The position numbers were made by a program, and so were the translations under genes. A DNA stretch of 64,000 nt from Geothrix rubra (GTDB taxonomy: Bacteria > Acidobacteriota > Holophagae > Holophagales > Holophagaceae): contig NZ_BSDD01000002.1 in assembly GCF_030268065.1 (NCBI RefSeq), forward strand, positions 620,001-684,000. The letters run 5' to 3'. Under the pieces are notes generated by a model. It was not told the origin of the DNA, did not search any database, and worked only from the letters and a program-made list of their open reading frames with translations. Below, one piece after another: positions 53,922 to 63,746 of the stretch. Position 1 is the first letter of the stretch. The number at the start of each line of letters is the position of its first letter.

Positions 53922-56900
53922 TCAGGAGAGTCTGGCTCGGACCAGGTACTGGAACACTTGCAGGTCTTCCCGGGCCGCAAACACATCTCCCCCCGCGGCG
54001 GACACGGCAGCCAGAAGGGGGAGCATCCTCCCGTCGGCAGGCTGGGTGACGGTTTCCACCACTTCCGCCTGGAATCCCGCAGCGGCCAGCAGCTCTAGCA
54101 TGCTGGAACGGGTGAAGAACTTCAGGTGCGTCCGGTCCAGGATGCCTTCGTCTTCATAGGTCCAGCGGCCCCGCACGAGCAGGTCGTGAACGACGCCGAA
54201 AAAGCGGACGTTCGGGAGGCTGAGCACGAGGCAACCCCGCGGAGCGAGGAGGCCTTTGAACCTGGAGAGCTGGCCCGGGGGGTCCTTCAGGTGTTCGAGG
54301 ACGTCCGCGAGGATGATGCAATCGAAGGAGTGGGGTTCAAAGGGAGGGGGTACTCCGAGCTGGTCGAGGTCGGCGGTCCAGACGCCGTCAAGCACGCGAG
54401 CCGCCAGCCGCGCCGCCTGGGGATTTCCCTCGATCCCATGCACCCGGGTGCCGGCGCCCCTGGATTTGATGGACGCTCCGAGCGCCCCTGCCGCGCAGCC
54501 GACATCGAGGATGCGCTTGGCCTCCAAAGGCACCAGGCGCGCCACTTCCGGGCGGGCGTTCTTGAAGTAATCCGCCACGGAAGGCGCAGGGGAGAAGGGG
54601 CGCTCCTTCCACACCAGAAGCTGCATGCCCGTTTCGTCAACCAGATGATCGTAATAACCCTGGGCAGCGGCTTCGGGATCATGCTGTCGGTAGAACTCCA
54701 GCTTCCGCTCGCGATGGATTCGATGGAGGTATCCATAGTGCTTGACCTTCACGTCCAGCCGCGAACTCAGCCCGACAACGTTTGCGGGCAAGCTGCCGCA
54801 GTGAAAATTGCCTCCATGCCCGGTGTTCCTGAAGGCCAGCTTCTGGCGATCCTGTCCTGCCATCCGGAGCAGGCGGGGATGCCAGAGGCTGTGGTACTTG
54901 CCATCCACACGGTAGTGTTCCCGGTCGTTCCAGAAGTAGAGCCATTCGAAGGCGAAGGTCGCGACCTGGGGAGGAGCTGACCGAATCCCGTCGCGGATCC
55001 GCTTGGCAGCGCTCTCCTCCAGCACCTCGTCGCCATCCATGGCCAGTATCCAGTCCGGATCGCGTTCGAGGGCCATGGCCAGGAGGATGTTCTTGTCGCG
55101 CACTTCGTCAACGTCCCGGTCGCACTGTTCGTGCAGCGCCACGACCTTCCGGAAGGTTCGGCAGATGCGCACCGTGTCGTCGGTGGAGTGGTCGTCCAGG
55201 ATCACGATCTCATCAGCGATCCGCTCGATGGAGGCCAAGACCTCGGCGATCCACTCCGATTCGTTCTTTATCCGCAGCATGGCCACGATCTTTCCGCCTG
55301 CGGCGTGCCCCTGGGCCTCGGCGATCTCGCCCATCGGCTTCAGGTGTCCGGTGGCCGAAATCTGATCGCCCTCTTCGCTGAGGCGCACCTCCAGATCCGA
55401 GAGGTAGCGGCGCAGCAACCCCTCCAGGCGGTCGGGGGAGAAATGCCAGACATGGGTGGGGTCATCGTGGTGATGGCCATTGGGGACGACCACGACCACC
55501 TTCGCACCCGGCTTCAGGATTCGGTGGAGGTCCAGGAACAGCGAATGATGATCCCGCAGGTGTTCAAAGACGTGGGAGGCGAGGCAGCCGTCCAGAAGGC
55601 CGCCCGATGTGTCAATGGAGTCCAGGGTGCCTCGGTGGAAGACCAGCCGCTCTCCCAGGTCCCCTGGTTCACCGGCCACGTGGGATCTGGCCACCGAAAG
55701 GGCTGTGTCGCTCAGGTCCACGCCGAGGATCTGCAGGTGCCGATGCGAACGCGCGAGCCAGATGTCAATTTCACCGGTTCCGCAGCCCAGGTCCAAGAGC
55801 CGCCCAGCGGTGGGGCATTCCCGGAGGGCGGTCCGAGTCGCGAAGTGGTCCTTCCAATAGGCCAGGGTCAATGCCTCGGGGTTACTCTGCCGGCGCTCGT
55901 CGTACATGTCGTCGTAGATACGGGATTCCCCCTCTTGATCCAGACCCGGCGGCAGCTGCTGGGACTGGGCAGCCTGGACCAGCTCCTGCAGCACCTTCCC
56001 CACGCCCTCCACGCCGTAGGTGGCGGTGATGAAGGCCCGCCCCTCCCGGCCGAGGGCCTCCCAAGTGGGACGGTCCTGGAGCAGGCGGGCCACGGCCGAG
56101 GCGAAGGCCTCGGCCTCGTCGGCCACCAGGACGTGGCGGCCGTCCTCGAGGCCCATGCCCTCCGCCCCGATGGACGTGGTGACGACCGGCAGGCCCCGGG
56201 AGAGGGCCTCCCCCACCTTGCCCTTCATGCCCGCGCCCACGCGGAGCGGCGCCACGGACACCCGGGCCGCGTCGAGGTGGGGGGCCGTGTCCGGGACCCA
56301 GCCTGTTACCGAGATGCCCGGGGAGGCGAGGGCCTGCAGCTCCGCAGGCGGATTGGGCCCGACGATGGTCAGGCGGGTGCCGGGGACCAGGGCCCGCACC
56401 TTCGGAAGGATGTCGCGGACCAGCCAGAGGGCCGCGTCGATGTTCGGCGTGTGGTTGAAGTTCCCGACGAAGACCAGCCCCTTCCGGGCCTCCCAGCCGG
56501 GAGTCTCCCCCACAGGCGGATGGATGTTCGGGATGACGGTGGTGGGCACCGTGAGGCCCGCCTCCCGGAGGACGGTGGCGTCGGCCTCGGTGACGGTCAC
56601 CACCCGGTCGGCCTGGCCGTAGATCCGAAGCTCGCGCTCGCGGGTCCGGGCCGCCCCCTCCAGGGCCGCCGCGTCTCCCGCCAGCTCGGCCTGGCGCGTC
56701 TCGCGGAGGAAGTGCACGTCCACGGTGTCCACCACCACGGTCGTACCGGGGGAGTACCGCCGGATCTCGGGGAGGTACTGCTCGGCGATGTCGTAGAAGG
56801 AGAGCCAAGCCAGGTGGCAGGGCCGCTCGCCGAGGATGCGCGCCAGGTTGATCGGGGGGGCGTCGCAGCGGTAGCCCAGCTGGGCCATCTTCTCCGGGTC

Positions 56901-58817
56901 GGTGGCGTAGACCTTCACGCCGAGGGCCTCCAGCTGGCGCTGGTAGTTCTCCTGGCCCAGGCCGTTCCGTGCGATGTAGGTGATGTCGTACTTGAGGGCC
57001 CGGAGGATCAGGATGATGCGGAAGAGCCGCAAGGAGCCTGAGGCCCGGTCGTGGAGCGGAAGGAAGGGATCGACGATGAGGATGTGGGGGGCCGGGCCGC
57101 TTTTCGCGGGGCGGGCGGCCAGCCGGCGGCGATCCGCGGTGGCGGGCGGATGTCCCGTCACGGACGGGGGTGGATCCTGGCGGGCGAGTTCCGCGGCCCA
57201 CTTCGCCACGAACTTCTCCCGGTTGATGGCCTGATAGCGCTTGAAGCCGCTGGAGAGATCCGTGCCGGCCGTGATCCCCTCGAAGTGCAGCACCGTGGAG
57301 GACGGGCAGTACATCACCTTGTAGCCGAGGCTCCGGATGCCGAAGCAGAGGTCGGTGTCCTCGTAATAGGCGGGGGCGTAGCGGCGGTCGAATCCACCCA
57401 GGCGTTCGAAGAGCTCGCGTCGCACCAGGAGGGCCGCACCGGAGCAGTAGTCCACCTCGGCGGGGACCAGGTAGGCGGGATTGAGGGGATCTGCGAACCG
57501 TCCGAAATTCCACCCGCTGCCGTCCGAAAAGATCAGACCGCCCGCCTCCTGGAGCCGCCCGTCGGGGTAGACGAGCTGGGCCCCGGCGGCACCGACGGTG
57601 GGATCGCCTTCGGCCATGCCGACCAGCGCCTCCAGCCAGCCCGGCAGCGGGGCCGTGTCGTTGTTGAGGAAGACCAGGTACCGGCCCCGCGCCAGGGCGG
57701 CGCCCTGGTTGCAGGCCTCCACGAAGCCCCGGTTGTCCGGATTGGTGATCACCCGGACCCGGCCCGTCAAGCCGGCCAGATAGTCCGCAGTGCCGTCGCT
57801 GGAGGCGTTGTCGATGAAGATGAGTTCGTAGAGGCTGTCTGGGGTGCTCTTCCGCAGCTGGTCCACGCACTGCTGGGTGTACTCGACCTTGTTGAACACG
57901 GGAATGACGAGGCTGCAGAGGGGGGCATCCTCCGCCGGAGCCGGCTCGGCGGTGGGCAGGATCTCCGCCTCGCCCGCCAGGACCTTCCGGAGGATCTCCG
58001 CCTCGCTCCGGGCGGACATGATCTCGTAGGCCCGGGATTCCAGGGCCGCGCGGGCCGCTGCGTCGGCCACCAGGTCCTGACAGGCGGCCACGAGCTGCTC
58101 ATAGGGGACGAACCGGGCGGCCCCCTCCAGACCGGCTTCCAGGTCGGTCTCCGGCCTGCACTCGGCCACCACGGCCTTCCGGTTCGCCCACAGGTAGGAC
58201 AGCCGCACCATCTCGAGGATGCTGCTCTCGTAGAAATGGAGGTTCAGCACCACCTTGGCCCGGGAGATGAGCGCGTCCCGCTTCCGGCCGTAGACGCCGA
58301 AGGCGGCGTGGACGCGGAGCCCGGTGGCCTGGAGGGCCTCCAGGATGTGGCGCCGCCGATCGTTGATGGATCCGTAGAAGAGCACATCAATGTCCTGGTC
58401 CGGCGCCACGGGGATGCGGGTGAGCCCGGGCATGGTCCCGATGGGAACGAGCTGGATGCCCTTGGAGATGCCGGCCCGGTGGAGGATCTCCACGTTCCGC
58501 CGGCTGTAGTCCCAGATTTCGCAACGCTCCGACAGCCGCACGAGGCGGTCCCGCAGGTGCTGGTTCCGTTCGTCCATCTGCTCCAGGTTGTAGAGGATGC
58601 ACTGGGCCTGGAGGGCGGCCTCCTGGGTGCTGTCGAGCAGATGCCAGCCCAGGATCAGGTTCACGGCGGCCGGGTCGAACCGGTTCTCGGCTACCTGCGC
58701 CGGGGCGCCCAAGGCCTGGAAGGCGTCGCGGAAGGTCTGCGCCAGTTCGGCAAAAGTTTCCGAGTGCAGATAGCCCTTGGGCTTGATCGTGACGATCCGG
58801 ATGGCGGCTGACGTCAT
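53922..58817 (-). CDS. Six-domain glycosyltransferase/methyltransferase fusion protein
   Basis: A 1631-residue protein. Domains in order: a GT-B-like N-terminal region (about 1-290); GT2 glycosyltransferase (about 298-540; SLVIPVFNKVEYT, FLNNDTAPLPGW); GT4 glycosyltransferase (about 576-952; FVGNFNHTPNIDAA, PLRVGAGMKGKVGEAL); SAM methyltransferase (about 1000-1130; LLDLGCGTGEIDIW); a second GT2 (about 1176-1350; LRIKNESEWIAEVLAS); a second methyltransferase (about 1431-1631; ILDVGCAAGALGASI). ATG 58817 has GGAG 5 bases upstream. The part after about residue 955 has visibly lower GC than the front, suggesting a fusion of two sources. It probably builds a surface glycan or flagellin glycan. Confidence 0.88.
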   Translation of the reverse strand: MTSAAIRIVTIKPKGYLHSETFAELAQTFRDAFQALGAPAQVAENRFDPAAVNLILGWHLLDSTQEAALQAQCILYNLEQMDERNQHLRDRLVRLSERCEIWDYSRRNVEILHRAGISKGIQLVPIGTMPGLTRIPVAPDQDIDVLFYGSINDRRRHILEALQATGLRVHAAFGVYGRKRDALISRAKVVLNLHFYESSILEMVRLSYLWANRKAVVAECRPETDLEAGLEGAARFVPYEQLVAACQDLVADAAARAALESRAYEIMSARSEAEILRKVLAGEAEILPTAEPAPAEDAPLCSLVIPVFNKVEYTQQCVDQLRKSTPDSLYELIFIDNASSDGTADYLAGLTGRVRVITNPDNRGFVEACNQGAALARGRYLVFLNNDTAPLPGWLEALVGMAEGDPTVGAAGAQLVYPDGRLQEAGGLIFSDGSGWNFGRFADPLNPAYLVPAEVDYCSGAALLVRRELFERLGGFDRRYAPAYYEDTDLCFGIRSLGYKVMYCPSSTVLHFEGITAGTDLSSGFKRYQAINREKFVAKWAAELARQDPPPSVTGHPPATADRRRLAARPAKSGPAPHILIVDPFLPLHDRASGSLRLFRIILILRALKYDITYIARNGLGQENYQRQLEALGVKVYATDPEKMAQLGYRCDAPPINLARILGERPCHLAWLSFYDIAEQYLPEIRRYSPGTTVVVDTVDVHFLRETRQAELAGDAAALEGAARTRERELRIYGQADRVVTVTEADATVLREAGLTVPTTVIPNIHPPVGETPGWEARKGLVFVGNFNHTPNIDAALWLVRDILPKVRALVPGTRLTIVGPNPPAELQALASPGISVTGWVPDTAPHLDAARVSVAPLRVGAGMKGKVGEALSRGLPVVTTSIGAEGMGLEDGRHVLVADEAEAFASAVARLLQDRPTWEALGREGRAFITATYGVEGVGKVLQELVQAAQSQQLPPGLDQEGESRIYDDMYDERRQSNPEALTLAYWKDHFATRTALRECPTAGRLLDLGCGTGEIDIWLARSHRHLQILGVDLSDTALSVARSHVAGEPGDLGERLVFHRGTLDSIDTSGGLLDGCLASHVFEHLRDHHSLFLDLHRILKPGAKVVVVVPNGHHHDDPTHVWHFSPDRLEGLLRRYLSDLEVRLSEEGDQISATGHLKPMGEIAEAQGHAAGGKIVAMLRIKNESEWIAEVLASIERIADEIVILDDHSTDDTVRICRTFRKVVALHEQCDRDVDEVRDKNILLAMALERDPDWILAMDGDEVLEESAAKRIRDGIRSAPPQVATFAFEWLYFWNDREHYRVDGKYHSLWHPRLLRMAGQDRQKLAFRNTGHGGNFHCGSLPANVVGLSSRLDVKVKHYGYLHRIHRERKLEFYRQHDPEAAAQGYYDHLVDETGMQLLVWKERPFSPAPSVADYFKNARPEVARLVPLEAKRILDVGCAAGALGASIKSRGAGTRVHGIEGNPQAARLAARVLDGVWTADLDQLGVPPPFEPHSFDCIILADVLEHLKDPPGQLSRFKGLLAPRGCLVLSLPNVRFFGVVHDLLVRGRWTYEDEGILDRTHLKFFTRSSMLELLAAAGFQAEVVETVTQPADGRMLPLLAAVSAAGGDVFAAREDLQVFQYLVRARLS

Positions 58818-58989
58818 GAGGGCTCCTGTCCTGGGGCGTGGGCTGCCGAGCGGATGAAGGCGGAGGGGCGGAGGGGTCGGCTCCGGTGGGGCAGCGGGTC
58901 GTGTCTGGAAGGCGCCCCGGTTCGACGGGAGCCTCGCAAGAACGGTACCCGGCGGAACCACTTGCGGACCGGATGGGTGCCTGTTCCGC

Positions 58990-61900
58990 TCATGCCGGCC
59001 CCTCCTGCTGCCATCGCTCCCGCTCCGCCACCAGATCCAGCCCCAGCCGCCTGGCGGCGGTGTAGAGGGCGGGCCGGGCGAGGCCGAGGGTGCGGGCGGC
59101 CTCGGCGACCTGGAAGCCGCTGTTGCGCAGGGTCTCCAGGAGGAACCGGCGCTGGAAGGCGCGCGTGGCCTCCTCCCAGGTGCCCTCCTGGGCCTCGGGC
59201 TGGTCCAGCTCGGGGAAGTGGCGGGGCTTCAGGATCCCATCCTCGCAGCGAAGGAGGGCGCGCTCCAGGGCGTGCAGCAGCTCCCGCACGTTGCCGGGCC
59301 AGGGACGGCGGGCGAGGGCCTGGGGCAGGCCCGGCGCCAGGGCGGGGACCGGCCGCCGGGCGCTCTCGGCGGCGCGGACCACGAGGCGGGGCACCAGGAA
59401 CGGGAACTCGTGCCGGCGGGCCGCCAGGGCCGGCAGCCGCAGGACGGCCCCCTCCAGGCGGAAGAGCAGGTCCCGGCGGAAGGCCCCGCCGGCGGCGAGC
59501 TCCTCCAGGGGACGGTGGGTGGCGGCCACGAAGCGCACCTCCACCCGGATGGCGTGGTCGGAGCCCACCCGGCGGATCTCGCGCTCCTGGAGGACCCGCA
59601 GCAGGAGGGACTGGAGCCGGGGCGAGAGGTCGGCCACCTCGTCAAGGAAGAGGGTGCCGCCCCGGGCCGCCTCGATGGCGCCCCGCCGGTCCTGGTGGGC
59701 CCCGGTGAAGGCCCCCTTCACGTGGCCGAAGAGCTCGGATTCCAGCAGGCCCTCGGCGAAGGCGGAGCAGTTCACGGCCACGAGCGGGCCTGGGCGTCCC
59801 GAGCGCTGGTGGAGCTCCCGCGCCGCCAGCTCCTTGCCGCTGCCGGTGGGGCCCAGGATGAGCACCGGCAGCTCCGTGGGCGCGACCCGGTCCAGCTCCC
59901 GCAGCACCGAGGCCATGGGCTCGCTGCCGTCCGTGAGGAGGAGGCCCGGCGCGGGGTCCGCGGCCGGGGCCTGCCGGGCCCGGAGCTGGGCCAGCCAGGG
60001 GGCCAGGAGGAGCGGTTCCGTGGGCACCGCGAGGGGTGCCTCCTCCGGCAGGCCCAGGAGGAGGGCCCCCACCGGCGAGCCTTCCCAGTGCAGGGAGAGG
60101 CTCCGCCAGATCCAACCCCCGTCCGTGAAGGGCGGCAGGGATCCGTCCCGGGCCAGGCGACTCAGGGCGCCCTCGGGCGGCGGGTCACCGGACCCCAGGT
60201 GCGCCACGCGACCTTCCTCCTCCCAGGCCAGCCAGGTGGGATGGGGGCGGGCCGCCAGCCAGGCCGTCAGCAGGCTCCGGGGCGCCCCGTCGGGCGCCTC
60301 CGGCGGTTCGGGCCAGAGGGCCCCCAGCCGCGCCTGGTGCCGGGGCGAAGCGGCGCGGTCGGCGAGGACCTGAAGGGCCAGGAGCATCCCCGGCGTGCGG
60401 AGATCGGGCCGGCGCTCGAGCACCTGCAGGCCCAGCTCCAGGCGCATGATCTGGTTGGGGCAGGCCCCCCAGGCGGCGCGACAGGCGCCGGGGTCGCCGT
60501 GGCCGCGGAGGAGGCGCTGGGCCTCCCAGGCCAGGCGCGTCTCGGGATCCGCCTCGGGCGGGGGCGGTTCCGCGAGGGGGCCCAGGGCGGCGGCCAGCAG
60601 GCGGGCGAAGGGATGGCCTTCCACGTGCGGCAGGGCCTCGCGGATCAGCTCCTCCCGACCCAGGTCCAGGGCCGCACTGGCCAGGAGGCCCCAGGCCTCC
60701 GGGAAGTCGGGATGGGCCTGGACCAGGCTCCGGGCCTCGGCCAGGGCGGCCGCCGGGCCCCGGTGGACGTCCAGCAGCTGGGCCTCCTCCAGCTCCCGCC
60801 AGGGCGAGGGCAGGGGGCCCCGGAGGGCCTGCCAGCGGGCATGGCCGGGGAGGTCGGCCCAGAGCAGCGCCTTGGCGGCGGCGTTGGAGGCGGCCCGGGC
60901 GGCCCAACCGCGGGCACCCAGACGCAGGAAGTGGGCGTGGGCCCAGGTGAAGGCCCGCAGGGCGCGTTCCGTCTCACAGGCGTGATGGGCCAGCAGCCCC
61001 TCCGCCATCCAGTGGAAGGGGTCCGCGCAGGGATGGACCCGGCTGCCCCAGGGCGGGTAGGCCGGGGAGGGGCCGGGGGGCTCCCCGCCCCAACGCACCC
61101 GGATCCGGTCCCAAACCGGGTCGCCGCAGGCCGGCGGGCAGGGGGGACGCGGGAAGACCTCCCCGAGGTCGGCCGCCAGGGCCGCGCCCCAGCCGGGCGG
61201 CGGGTCCGCGGGGAGGGTCTGGGCCAGCACCGCGGCCAGGGATCCCTCCGGCAGCTCCCCGGAGGCGAGCCCTCGCGGGGCCAGGGGATCCAGGGCCTCC
61301 GGGGCGGCGCCCCGTCCCCGGGACCAGGCCCGGACGCGGGGGTCCAGCATCCAGCGGTCCTCCGGCAGGGCCAGGAGCCACGGGGCCCCGCTGAAGGGAC
61401 GGAGCGCCTCCGGCAGGTTCTCGAGGACGAGGGGGCCCGCATGAGGCTGGATCTGCGGCCAGGGCAGGTCCGAGTCCAGGGGGCCCTCCGGGAGCAGGCG
61501 GCCCTCGCCGTCCATGCCCCCCAGGAGGCAGGCCCACCAGCCCGGAGGCAGCCGGCGCAGGGCCTCGGGCACCAGCCCCTCCAGGAAGGGCGGCAGGTGG
61601 AGGCGGCCCTCGGCATCCACCGCGCCCAGGAGCGGGATCCAGCGAAGCCGGGTGGCGCGATCGAGGTAGACGGTGCCGGCGGACATCCAGGGCGCCCCCT
61701 CTCCCTCCAGCAGGGCCTGCCAGCACCAGGCCACCAGCTCGTCCTCCCGGGCGCCCCGCTGGTGGGCCGGCACCCCTGGGCTGCCATGGCGGAGCCGGGC
61801 CACCCATGCGGGGTCCGGTCGGGGACTGAAGGCCTCCGGCCGGGCCAGGGTCCGGGGGCCCTGGGGACGGCGGGCCTCCTGGTCGAGGCGGGGCCACCGC

Positions 61901-62028
61901 CCCTCGTGGCCGCCCAGCAGCCAGGCCTGGGCGAGGGCCGCGAGCGTCCAGGCCGGATCGCCCCAGCGCCGACCCCGATCCAGCCCCCAGGGGGCCTTCC
62001 AGGATCCGAGCCAGGCCGCCTTCAGCAT
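58990..62028 (-). CDS. Large sigma-54-dependent activator with 700-residue N-terminal region
   Basis: A 1012-residue protein. Residues 1-700 are unfamiliar: Trp/Pro/Leu-rich, then a helical TPR-like stretch (about 330-620; AAAKALLWADLPGHARW, ALDLGREELIREAL). An AAA+ sigma-54 domain follows (about 700-930; LGPTGSGKELAARELH, intact loop GAFTGA, GGTLFLDEVADL), then a Fis-type HTH (about 965-1005; FQVAEAARTLGLARPALY). ATG 62028 overlaps the aroA stop, so the pair is coupled. The N-terminal signal input is unknown. Confidence 0.82.
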   Translation of the reverse strand: MLKAAWLGSWKAPWGLDRGRRWGDPAWTLAALAQAWLLGGHEGRWPRLDQEARRPQGPRTLARPEAFSPRPDPAWVARLRHGSPGVPAHQRGAREDELVAWCWQALLEGEGAPWMSAGTVYLDRATRLRWIPLLGAVDAEGRLHLPPFLEGLVPEALRRLPPGWWACLLGGMDGEGRLLPEGPLDSDLPWPQIQPHAGPLVLENLPEALRPFSGAPWLLALPEDRWMLDPRVRAWSRGRGAAPEALDPLAPRGLASGELPEGSLAAVLAQTLPADPPPGWGAALAADLGEVFPRPPCPPACGDPVWDRIRVRWGGEPPGPSPAYPPWGSRVHPCADPFHWMAEGLLAHHACETERALRAFTWAHAHFLRLGARGWAARAASNAAAKALLWADLPGHARWQALRGPLPSPWRELEEAQLLDVHRGPAAALAEARSLVQAHPDFPEAWGLLASAALDLGREELIREALPHVEGHPFARLLAAALGPLAEPPPPEADPETRLAWEAQRLLRGHGDPGACRAAWGACPNQIMRLELGLQVLERRPDLRTPGMLLALQVLADRAASPRHQARLGALWPEPPEAPDGAPRSLLTAWLAARPHPTWLAWEEEGRVAHLGSGDPPPEGALSRLARDGSLPPFTDGGWIWRSLSLHWEGSPVGALLLGLPEEAPLAVPTEPLLLAPWLAQLRARQAPAADPAPGLLLTDGSEPMASVLRELDRVAPTELPVLILGPTGSGKELAARELHQRSGRPGPLVAVNCSAFAEGLLESELFGHVKGAFTGAHQDRRGAIEAARGGTLFLDEVADLSPRLQSLLLRVLQEREIRRVGSDHAIRVEVRFVAATHRPLEELAAGGAFRRDLLFRLEGAVLRLPALAARRHEFPFLVPRLVVRAAESARRPVPALAPGLPQALARRPWPGNVRELLHALERALLRCEDGILKPRHFPELDQPEAQEGTWEEATRAFQRRFLLETLRNSGFQVAEAARTLGLARPALYTAARRLGLDLVAERERWQQEGPA

Positions 62029-63293
62029 CCCAGCATGCCCCGCCAGGCGGCCCAGAACCCGGGGAAGGTCTTGGCCACGCATTCCGGATGCGCCAGCTCT
62101 CCGCCCCGGCGCAGGCCGCCCACGGCGGCGGCGAAGGCCATGCGGTGGTCGGCGCGGGGATCGAAGGGGCCTCGGGGCCCCGGCTGGGGGCCAGGCTGGA
62201 TCCGCAGGGTGTGGCCCCCCTCGACTTCGGCCGCGCCGCCCAGCCAGCGGACCAGCTCCGCGGAGGCGTCCAGGCGGTCGCACTCCTTGAGGGGCAGGGT
62301 ATGGAGCCCCGTCAGCACGGAGGGGGCGGGCGCCAGGGCGGCCAGGGCCGCGAGCACCGGGCCCAGGTCGGGGCAGTCCGTGAGGTCCGCCGTGAACCCC
62401 CGCCGCAGGGGACCGGCCACTTCGAGGGTGGCCGGGCCCACCCAGGTCACCCGGCAGCCGGCCTCCGCGAGGAGGGCGGCCAGGGCCCGGTCGCCCTGGG
62501 GATCCCCGGGGTCCAGGGGCGAGGCCTCGAGGGATCGCCCCGTGGCGGCGGCGGCGGCCAGGAAGGCGGCGGCCCCGCTCCAGTCGCCCGGCAGGACGAG
62601 ATCCACGGGCCGGAGCCCTCCCCCCGGGATCTCCCAGCGGCCGGGCTCCAGCCGCGCCTCGCAGCCGAAGCGCCGGAGCCAGTGGGTGGTCAGGGCGAGG
62701 TAGCTGGGGCTGGCGACGGCGTCCCAGCGGAGCAGACCGCCCCCGGGCAGGGCCGCGGCGGCGAGGGCCAGGCCCGTGAGGAACTGGCTGCTGAGGCGGG
62801 CGTCCACCGCGAGGTCCAGGCGCTGGGGGGGGCGGGGGACCGGGTGCAGCAAGGCGCCGCCCCCGCCGGGTTCCCATCGGGCCCCCAGCGCAGTCAACGG
62901 ACGCAGGAGCGGATCGAGGGGGCGCTCGAAGAGGCGGGGCTCCCCCGTCAGGTGGACCGGGCCCTCGGCCCGGAGGGCCAGCCAGGGCAGGAGGAAGCGC
63001 AGGGTGGTGCCCGAGGCCCCCAGCCACAGGGGACCCGACGCGTGGGGAGCCGATCCGCCGTCGAGGATCCAGGCCCCGGCCGCTTCCGCCAGGGGGCAGC
63101 CCAGGGCGCGCAGGGCCTGGCGCATCCAGCGGGTGTCCTCCGCCTCCAGCCCCCCCGCGAGGCGGCTCCTGCCCGGCGCGAGGGCGGCGAGCAGGAGCGC
63201 CCGGTTGGTGACGGACTTCGAGCCCGGCACGGAGACGGCGCCCAGGGCGGCCCCGGGGGCGAGCCGGCTGTCCTCCGGAAGTGACAGGTTCAT
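62022..63293 (-). CDS. aroA: 3-phosphoshikimate 1-carboxyvinyltransferase (EPSP synthase)
   Basis: A 423-residue AroA of the shikimate pathway, joining shikimate-3-phosphate and PEP. Motifs: VPGSKSVTNRALLLAAL, the PEP-site loop LGASGTTLRFLLP (usually LGNAGTAMR), DLTDCPDLGPVLAAL, KECDRLDA and DPRADHRMAFAAAV. The Asn-to-Ala and Ala-to-Ser changes in the LGNAGT loop may mark a divergent class. It is coupled to the downstream sigma-54 activator. Confidence 0.93.
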   Translation of the reverse strand: MNLSLPEDSRLAPGAALGAVSVPGSKSVTNRALLLAALAPGRSRLAGGLEAEDTRWMRQALRALGCPLAEAAGAWILDGGSAPHASGPLWLGASGTTLRFLLPWLALRAEGPVHLTGEPRLFERPLDPLLRPLTALGARWEPGGGGALLHPVPRPPQRLDLAVDARLSSQFLTGLALAAAALPGGGLLRWDAVASPSYLALTTHWLRRFGCEARLEPGRWEIPGGGLRPVDLVLPGDWSGAAAFLAAAAATGRSLEASPLDPGDPQGDRALAALLAEAGCRVTWVGPATLEVAGPLRRGFTADLTDCPDLGPVLAALAALAPAPSVLTGLHTLPLKECDRLDASAELVRWLGGAAEVEGGHTLRIQPGPQPGPRGPFDPRADHRMAFAAAVGGLRRGGELAHPECVAKTFPGFWAAWRGMLGC

Positions 63294-63333
63294 GAAGGCA
63301 GGGTGCCCGGGCGGCCCCGGGCCCGCAAGCCCG

Positions 63334-63732
63334 TCAGCCGATGTTCTCCAGGATGGGCTCGGCGATCGTCTTGTCCGTCACGACGTCGAACTTGTAGACG
63401 CCATAGAGGTCGATGGTCTGCTTGTAGCGCAGCCGGATGGTGCAGACGCCGGGCTCGCCCGCGCCGCCGCCGCCGGTCTTGCTGACGGTGATGCTGTTCT
63501 TCTGCGCGAGGACATCCACCATGCCCAGCTCCCGGGCCTTGTCCCGGGCCTGCTTCTCCACCAGTTCGAGGGGGATGCGGCTGGCGCTGGAGGCGATGAA
63601 CTTGCAGCCGTCGGCCAGCTCGCTGTTGTTGTAGTAGACGGGGACGATCTTGAGGCCCGCGGCCACGAGGGCTCCGAAGATGAGCAGCGTGAGGATGCAG
63701 CCCACCTTGCCTTCACCGCGCTGGCGCTTCAT
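63334..63732 (-). CDS. Small single-helix membrane protein, unknown function
   Basis: A 132-residue protein: basic start MKRQRGEGK, one membrane helix (about 10-30; VGCILTLLIFGALVAAGLKI), then an extracytoplasmic domain with Gly-rich loop. It resembles DUF4845-type proteins in layout only. GGAG lies 8 bases before ATG 63732. It is followed by aroA on the same strand. Confidence 0.65.
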   Translation of the reverse strand: MKRQRGEGKVGCILTLLIFGALVAAGLKIVPVYYNNSELADGCKFIASSASRIPLELVEKQARDKARELGMVDVLAQKNSITVSKTGGGGAGEPGVCTIRLRYKQTIDLYGVYKFDVVTDKTIAEPILENIG

Positions 63733-63746
63733 GGGGGTTCTCCGGG

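Noticed and set aside
51426-54098. 890-codon plus-strand frame through the cytochrome-like and mutL genes
   Set aside because: Different frame from mutL, Pro/Gly/Arg-rich, and mutL has all conserved motifs.
53922-58817. Several separate glycosyltransferase genes broken by frameshifts
   Set aside because: The frame is open without interruption through all six domains, so a single polypeptide is the direct reading.
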